NCBI RefSeq assembly: GCF_035506375.1
Contig: NZ_DATJPM010000038.1
Location: 1-64,000 of the forward strand
DNA from: Methanocella sp.
GTDB lineage: Archaea > Halobacteriota > Methanocellia > Methanocellales > Methanocellaceae
DNA length: 64,000 nt
Direction of reading: 5' to 3'
In this document: piece after piece, positions 60,929 through 64,000 of the stretch
Numbering within the stretch: the first letter of the stretch is position 1
How the letters are laid out: each line of letters starts with the position of its first letter
The notes under the pieces: generated by a model
What the model saw: the letters and a program-made list of their open reading frames with translations, nothing else
Database searches by the model: none
Told to the model about the DNA's origin: nothing
Made by a program: the position numbers and the translations under genes

Positions 60929-61672
60929 ATGGAGTCATCGCCCACCGCCTCATACGAGGCCGTGGAGGTCGTCGGCGGCCGGGCGCAGCCGGTCCGGATG
61001 GACGTGCTGCGCGACCGCCGGATCGGGCTTTACGTGAATGGAGAGTTCTCCGCTTCGCTGTCGTCCACGCCGGATAGCCTTGAATCCCTGGCCTATGGCT
61101 ACGCCATCGGCGAGGGCATGGCCCGGGATGTCGGGGACATCCTGTCCGTCGAAGTCCATGGCGATAAAGTCTACGTCAGGCTGAAGCCGCCATCCGGCGG
61201 GGTGCCGACGGATGCCAGGGCGAGAGAGAGGCTCGACATCCGGAGCCTCTTCTATGATATTCTCCACTTACAGGAGATGGCCCCGGCCATTTATCCCGGG
61301 CATGGCCATTTCTCGGTCATTTTTTCCGCATATGGCGGGCTGATGAGCTATGCCGTGGGCGTCGACCGGCACTGTGTGCTATGGAAGGCCGCCGGTAAAG
61401 TACTGCTATCGGGACATTGCCTGAGCGATACGGTGGCCGTCTGCTCCGGGCCGGTGGACTCCACCATGGTCGAAGCGGCTGCCAGGGCCGGTATCGCGGC
61501 GGTACTGTCGCCGGCATTGCCCACGGACAGGGCGATAGAATCCGCCCGATCCGGGCACATCGTTATCATGCGCTTCGAGAGCCCGGCCCGCGCATGCATA
61601 TACTGTGGCGAAGAAGCGATCTCCGGCATCGAGTTTTACCGGGACCGCCTGATGCAGCCAGCCGGCTGGTGA
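60929..61672 (+). CDS. Divergent FdhD family protein
   Basis: 247 residues. FdhD hallmarks: RRIGLYVNGEFSASL, LAYGYAIGEGMARDVGDI and VDRHCVLWKAAGKVLLSG in the place of the canonical GRHN-DK block. FdhD proteins carry sulfur to the Mo/W cofactor. The CxxC loop that carries sulfur in E. coli FdhD is absent. Cysteines CIYCGEE near the C-terminus may be unrelated. It follows fmdD by 9 bp and is followed by a more typical FdhD. Confidence 0.85.
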   Translation: MESSPTASYEAVEVVGGRAQPVRMDVLRDRRIGLYVNGEFSASLSSTPDSLESLAYGYAIGEGMARDVGDILSVEVHGDKVYVRLKPPSGGVPTDARARERLDIRSLFYDILHLQEMAPAIYPGHGHFSVIFSAYGGLMSYAVGVDRHCVLWKAAGKVLLSGHCLSDTVAVCSGPVDSTMVEAAARAGIAAVLSPALPTDRAIESARSGHIVIMRFESPARACIYCGEEAISGIEFYRDRLMQPAGW

Positions 61673-61798
61673 TCTGGCGGGCGCTTGTTTATTATTTTGT
61701 GTTACATTGATGTCTAAATTGTAATTAAATAGCATTAACTATTTGAATAATAAAAACTTTGAAACGGTGGTATAAGGCGAATTGACCCGGTGGAAGGC

Positions 61799-62614
61799 AT
61801 GATGGAAAAAGAAAAAGAACACGATGCCGTTTTAAGGGATATCACGGCCAGCTATCACGCGGTCGGCATCGACCGCGATACGGCGCACGGCATCGATGCG
61901 GAAGTGTGCGTCGAGGACAGCGTCAACCTGCTCATCAACGGCACACGCGTCGCCAGCCTGACGATCACGCCCGCCGACCTGGAGGCGTTCGCCCGCGGGT
62001 ATCTCGTATGTGAAGGCCTGATCAGATCCGTTAAAGATATCCGAAGTATCGACGTCCAGTGGCCGAACGTGGACGTTTCCGTGCCTTCCTTCGGCGGCGA
62101 GGATGCCGACCTGTGGGTGGAGATCCGGAGCTCCGGCTGTGTGGGCGTAAAGGCGTCCTGGAGCGGGCTGGAGGAGCCGATAGCGTCGAAGCTCTCTGTG
62201 AGCAAGGATACGATCTTTTATTCTTTGGGGTTCATAAACGAGCTTGCCAGCAACTGGAAAAAGACCGGCGGCATGCACTGTACGATCATCTTTGATGCGG
62301 CAGGAGGCATCGTTTCATATGCCGAGGACATCGGCCGCCACAACTCGATGGATAAGGCTGTAGGCAAGGCCCTCATTCAGGGGCGGGACCTTTCCCGGTG
62401 CTTTATCGTCTGCACGGGCCGCATGGCCGGAGGCATGGTGGCAAAGGCATATAGGGCCGGCGTTCCGATCCTGATTAGTAATACCGCCCCATTCTCGACG
62501 GGAATAGACCTGGCCAGGCAGCTGAACATGACGCTGGTCTGCTTCGCCCGGCCGCCCAGGATGCTCGTGTACAGCGGGAAGGAGCGCATCAGCGGCATTA
62601 GCTATAGCGGGTGA
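61799..62614 (+). CDS. fdhD: FdhD family sulfurtransferase
   Basis: 271 residues from ATG 61799 (GTG 61790 is the alternative). Clear FdhD features: SVNLLINGTRVASLTITPAD, LEAFARGYLVCEGLI, TGGMHCTIIF, AEDIGRHNSMDKAVGKALIQ, CTGRMAGGMVAKAYRAGVPI and VCFARPPRMLVYSG. The sulfur loop holds SSGCVGVK, one Cys only. It transfers sulfur to the Mo/W bis-pterin cofactor. A separate promoter in the 117-bp gap is likely (AATTAAATAGC, AATAATAAAAAC). Confidence 0.9.
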   Translation: MMEKEKEHDAVLRDITASYHAVGIDRDTAHGIDAEVCVEDSVNLLINGTRVASLTITPADLEAFARGYLVCEGLIRSVKDIRSIDVQWPNVDVSVPSFGGEDADLWVEIRSSGCVGVKASWSGLEEPIASKLSVSKDTIFYSLGFINELASNWKKTGGMHCTIIFDAAGGIVSYAEDIGRHNSMDKAVGKALIQGRDLSRCFIVCTGRMAGGMVAKAYRAGVPILISNTAPFSTGIDLARQLNMTLVCFARPPRMLVYSGKERISGISYSG

Positions 62615-62618
62615 AGGT

Positions 62619-63827
62619 GTGCCGAGCCAGAAAGAAATAGAGGCCATGGTGCCGTTGAGCCGGGCCCTGGAGCTCGTGGATGGGATGCGAAAGGCGTTTT
62701 ATAGCTCTCTCGAATGCGAGCCCGTTCCCGTTCAGCGGTCTCTGGACCGGCGGCTGGCTTCCGGCGTATCTGCCCGGGAACGCTCACCGCGCTTCAACAT
62801 GTCCACCGTCGATGGCTACGCCGTCCGGCCCGCGGACGGCTATCCCCTCCGGATCATACGCGACGTATACGCAGGTGACCGGAATAAAGTCCTCCTGGGC
62901 AAAGGCGAGACGGTCTACGTCGCCACCGGCGCGGCGGTCCCAGCAGGCGCGGACGCCGTGCTTAAGATCGAGGATGTCGTGGCCGAAGGCGACTTAATCG
63001 TATCCGGCCCGTCGCCGGGCCAGGAAAAGAACCTGGTCTACGCGGGCTCCGACTTCGAGGCCGGCGATGTGATACTGGAGAAGGGCGCGGTCATCGGCCC
63101 CCCGGCGATCTGCGTCATGAGCGCGGCTGGCGTCGAAGATGTGCCGGTATTCCGCAGGATCCGGGTGGGCGTGCTCTCGACGGGCGACGAGATCAAGAAC
63201 GGCATGGTCAGGAACTGTAATGCGCCCATGGTCTGCGCCATGCTGCAGCGCTGGGGCTGCGACGCCGGGAACGCCGGTGCCGTGCCCGATGATGCCGGCG
63301 AAACGAAGGCCATACTGGACGATGCCGCCGGCAGGTTCGACGTCATCGTCACGATCGGCGGCATCTCGGTCGGAAAGAAGGACTATGTGGTCTCAACGAT
63401 AATGGACGGCGGCGAAGTCGTTTTTAAGGGCTACCGGCTGCGGCCCGGAAAGCCGCTGCTCGTTTCGTATTACAAAGGCAGGCCCGTATTTTCGCTTCCC
63501 GGCAAGCCGACCGGCTCCTTTACCTCGATGGAGCTCATCGTAAAGCGCTTCGTGCTGGGCGATGTCAGGCAGCCGTCCGTGGCCGTCCGCCTGGAAAAGG
63601 ACGTGGGCGTGAACGCGGGCGACTTCGAGCATGTAGTCTACGTCAAACTGGGCCATTCAACGGCCGTGCCCATGGGCTATAAAGGGTCGCCGCTGGAGCT
63701 GTTCCCGGGGCCGCAGTACCGGGTGTCGCTTGTGTCCTCGTCGACTCGGGCCATCGTGGCCGACGGGTATTTCCTGGCCCGCGAGAGCATGAAGGCCGGG
63801 GACGAGGTCATCGTGACCCTTTTATAA
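62619..63827 (+). CDS. moeA: Molybdopterin molybdenumtransferase
   Basis: 402 residues from GTG 62619, 4 bp after the fdhD stop. MoeA motifs: FNMSTVDGYAVRPADG, VATGAAVPAGADAVLKIEDV, GVLSTGDEIKNG, TIGGISVGKKDYVV and FSLPGKPTGSF. It inserts molybdate (or tungstate) into adenylated molybdopterin. Clustering with FdhD, Mod and FmdB places it in the same cofactor pathway. Confidence 0.94.
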   Translation: MPSQKEIEAMVPLSRALELVDGMRKAFYSSLECEPVPVQRSLDRRLASGVSARERSPRFNMSTVDGYAVRPADGYPLRIIRDVYAGDRNKVLLGKGETVYVATGAAVPAGADAVLKIEDVVAEGDLIVSGPSPGQEKNLVYAGSDFEAGDVILEKGAVIGPPAICVMSAAGVEDVPVFRRIRVGVLSTGDEIKNGMVRNCNAPMVCAMLQRWGCDAGNAGAVPDDAGETKAILDDAAGRFDVIVTIGGISVGKKDYVVSTIMDGGEVVFKGYRLRPGKPLLVSYYKGRPVFSLPGKPTGSFTSMELIVKRFVLGDVRQPSVAVRLEKDVGVNAGDFEHVVYVKLGHSTAVPMGYKGSPLELFPGPQYRVSLVSSSTRAIVADGYFLARESMKAGDEVIVTLL

Positions 63828-63853
63828 AGCATGAGGCCATACATGGTTCCTTG

Positions 63854-64000
63854 ATGGCCGAGCCAAAGTTCACGCTGCCAGAGCTGACCGGGTCCATGGC
63901 CGACCTGGGGACGATCATCCCTTTTATTTTGATAGCCGTGAGCCTTTCCGGCATGAAACTCGGCCCTATACTGCTGATGTTCGGCCTCTACTACGTGATC
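63854..64000 (+). CDS. MOT1-type molybdate/sulfate transporter, 5' part
   Basis: 49 residues from ATG 63854 to the window edge, so only the N-terminus is seen. FTLPELTGSMADLGTIIPFI is the characteristic start of MOT1/SulP-like molybdate transporters, followed by the first helices. A second uptake route besides ModABC would be present. Truncated by the window, not broken. Confidence 0.85.
   Translation, partial: MAEPKFTLPELTGSMADLGTIIPFILIAVSLSGMKLGPILLMFGLYYVI

Noticed and set aside
1..64000. CRISPR array
   Set aside because: No series of regularly spaced identical repeats was seen.

Overview
The window is GC-rich archaeal DNA, almost certainly from a methanogen. The evidence is subunits B and D of formylmethanofuran dehydrogenase, a Tfx-type regulator, an F420H2-oxidase (FprA) divergent from a methanogen-type MsvR regulator, the archaeal RNase P protein Rpp21, a DUF2073 cluster, a class II photolyase and TATA-like promoters. 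The gene set resembles Methanocellales; that placement is inference. No CRISPR array, rRNA, insertion sequence or capsid/terminase gene was seen. There is one tRNA (Gly, UCC).

Layout. 1-0.7 kb holds two complex inverted repeats. 0.7-3.2 kb: purA, a Trm112-like protein and small proteins. 3.8-7.5 kb: a 2-hydroxyacid oxidase (GlcD-like and GlcF-like) plus a LarA-family racemase. 7.6-16.2 kb: secreted proteins, a sulfite-oxidase-fold protein, glycogen debranching enzyme and membrane proteins. 16.5-19.3 kb: glyA, serB and a coiled-coil gene, overlapping. 19.4-23.4 kb: five consecutive CBS-domain genes with about 18 CBS motifs. 23.5-31.6 kb: an Era-like GTPase/DUF2073/Zn-ribbon trio, rnp4, tRNA-Gly, an Fe-S reductase, a PHP phosphoesterase and photolyase. 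A chimeric pseudogene follows at 31.6-31.8 kb.

The most notable system lies at 33.6-44.9 kb on the minus strand. It is a complete headless contractile phage-tail-like machine: sheath, tube, chaperone, tape measure, LysM-region protein, hub, spike, PAAR tip, gp25, gpJ, gpI and two terminal proteins. Its order matches the PBSX xkdK-xkdU tail module. The chaperone gene stops just after a nine-A run, and an 82-codon ORF without a usable start continues in another frame. This looks like the G/GT tail-chaperone frameshift of phages. No AAA+ ATPase, lysis gene, capsid gene or obvious toxin is nearby. A membrane protein with Ig-like domains on both sides and zinc ribbons lies just beyond the distal end.

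45.1-49.8 kb is an oxidative-stress block: alanine dehydrogenase-like gene, desulfoferrodoxin, rubrerythrin, FprA and MsvR, with three TTCG-N8-CGAA palindromes in the fprA-msvR intergenic region. 52.6-64.0 kb is a molybdenum/tungsten island: ModB, ModC, ModA, a Mop protein, a TrmO-FmdE fusion, an FmdE protein, Tfx, FmdB/FwdB, FmdD/FwdD, two FdhD-family proteins, MoeA and the start of a MOT1-type transporter. These genes would import the oxyanion, build and insert the pterin cofactor, and make and regulate the enzyme that uses it for the first step of CO2 reduction to methane.
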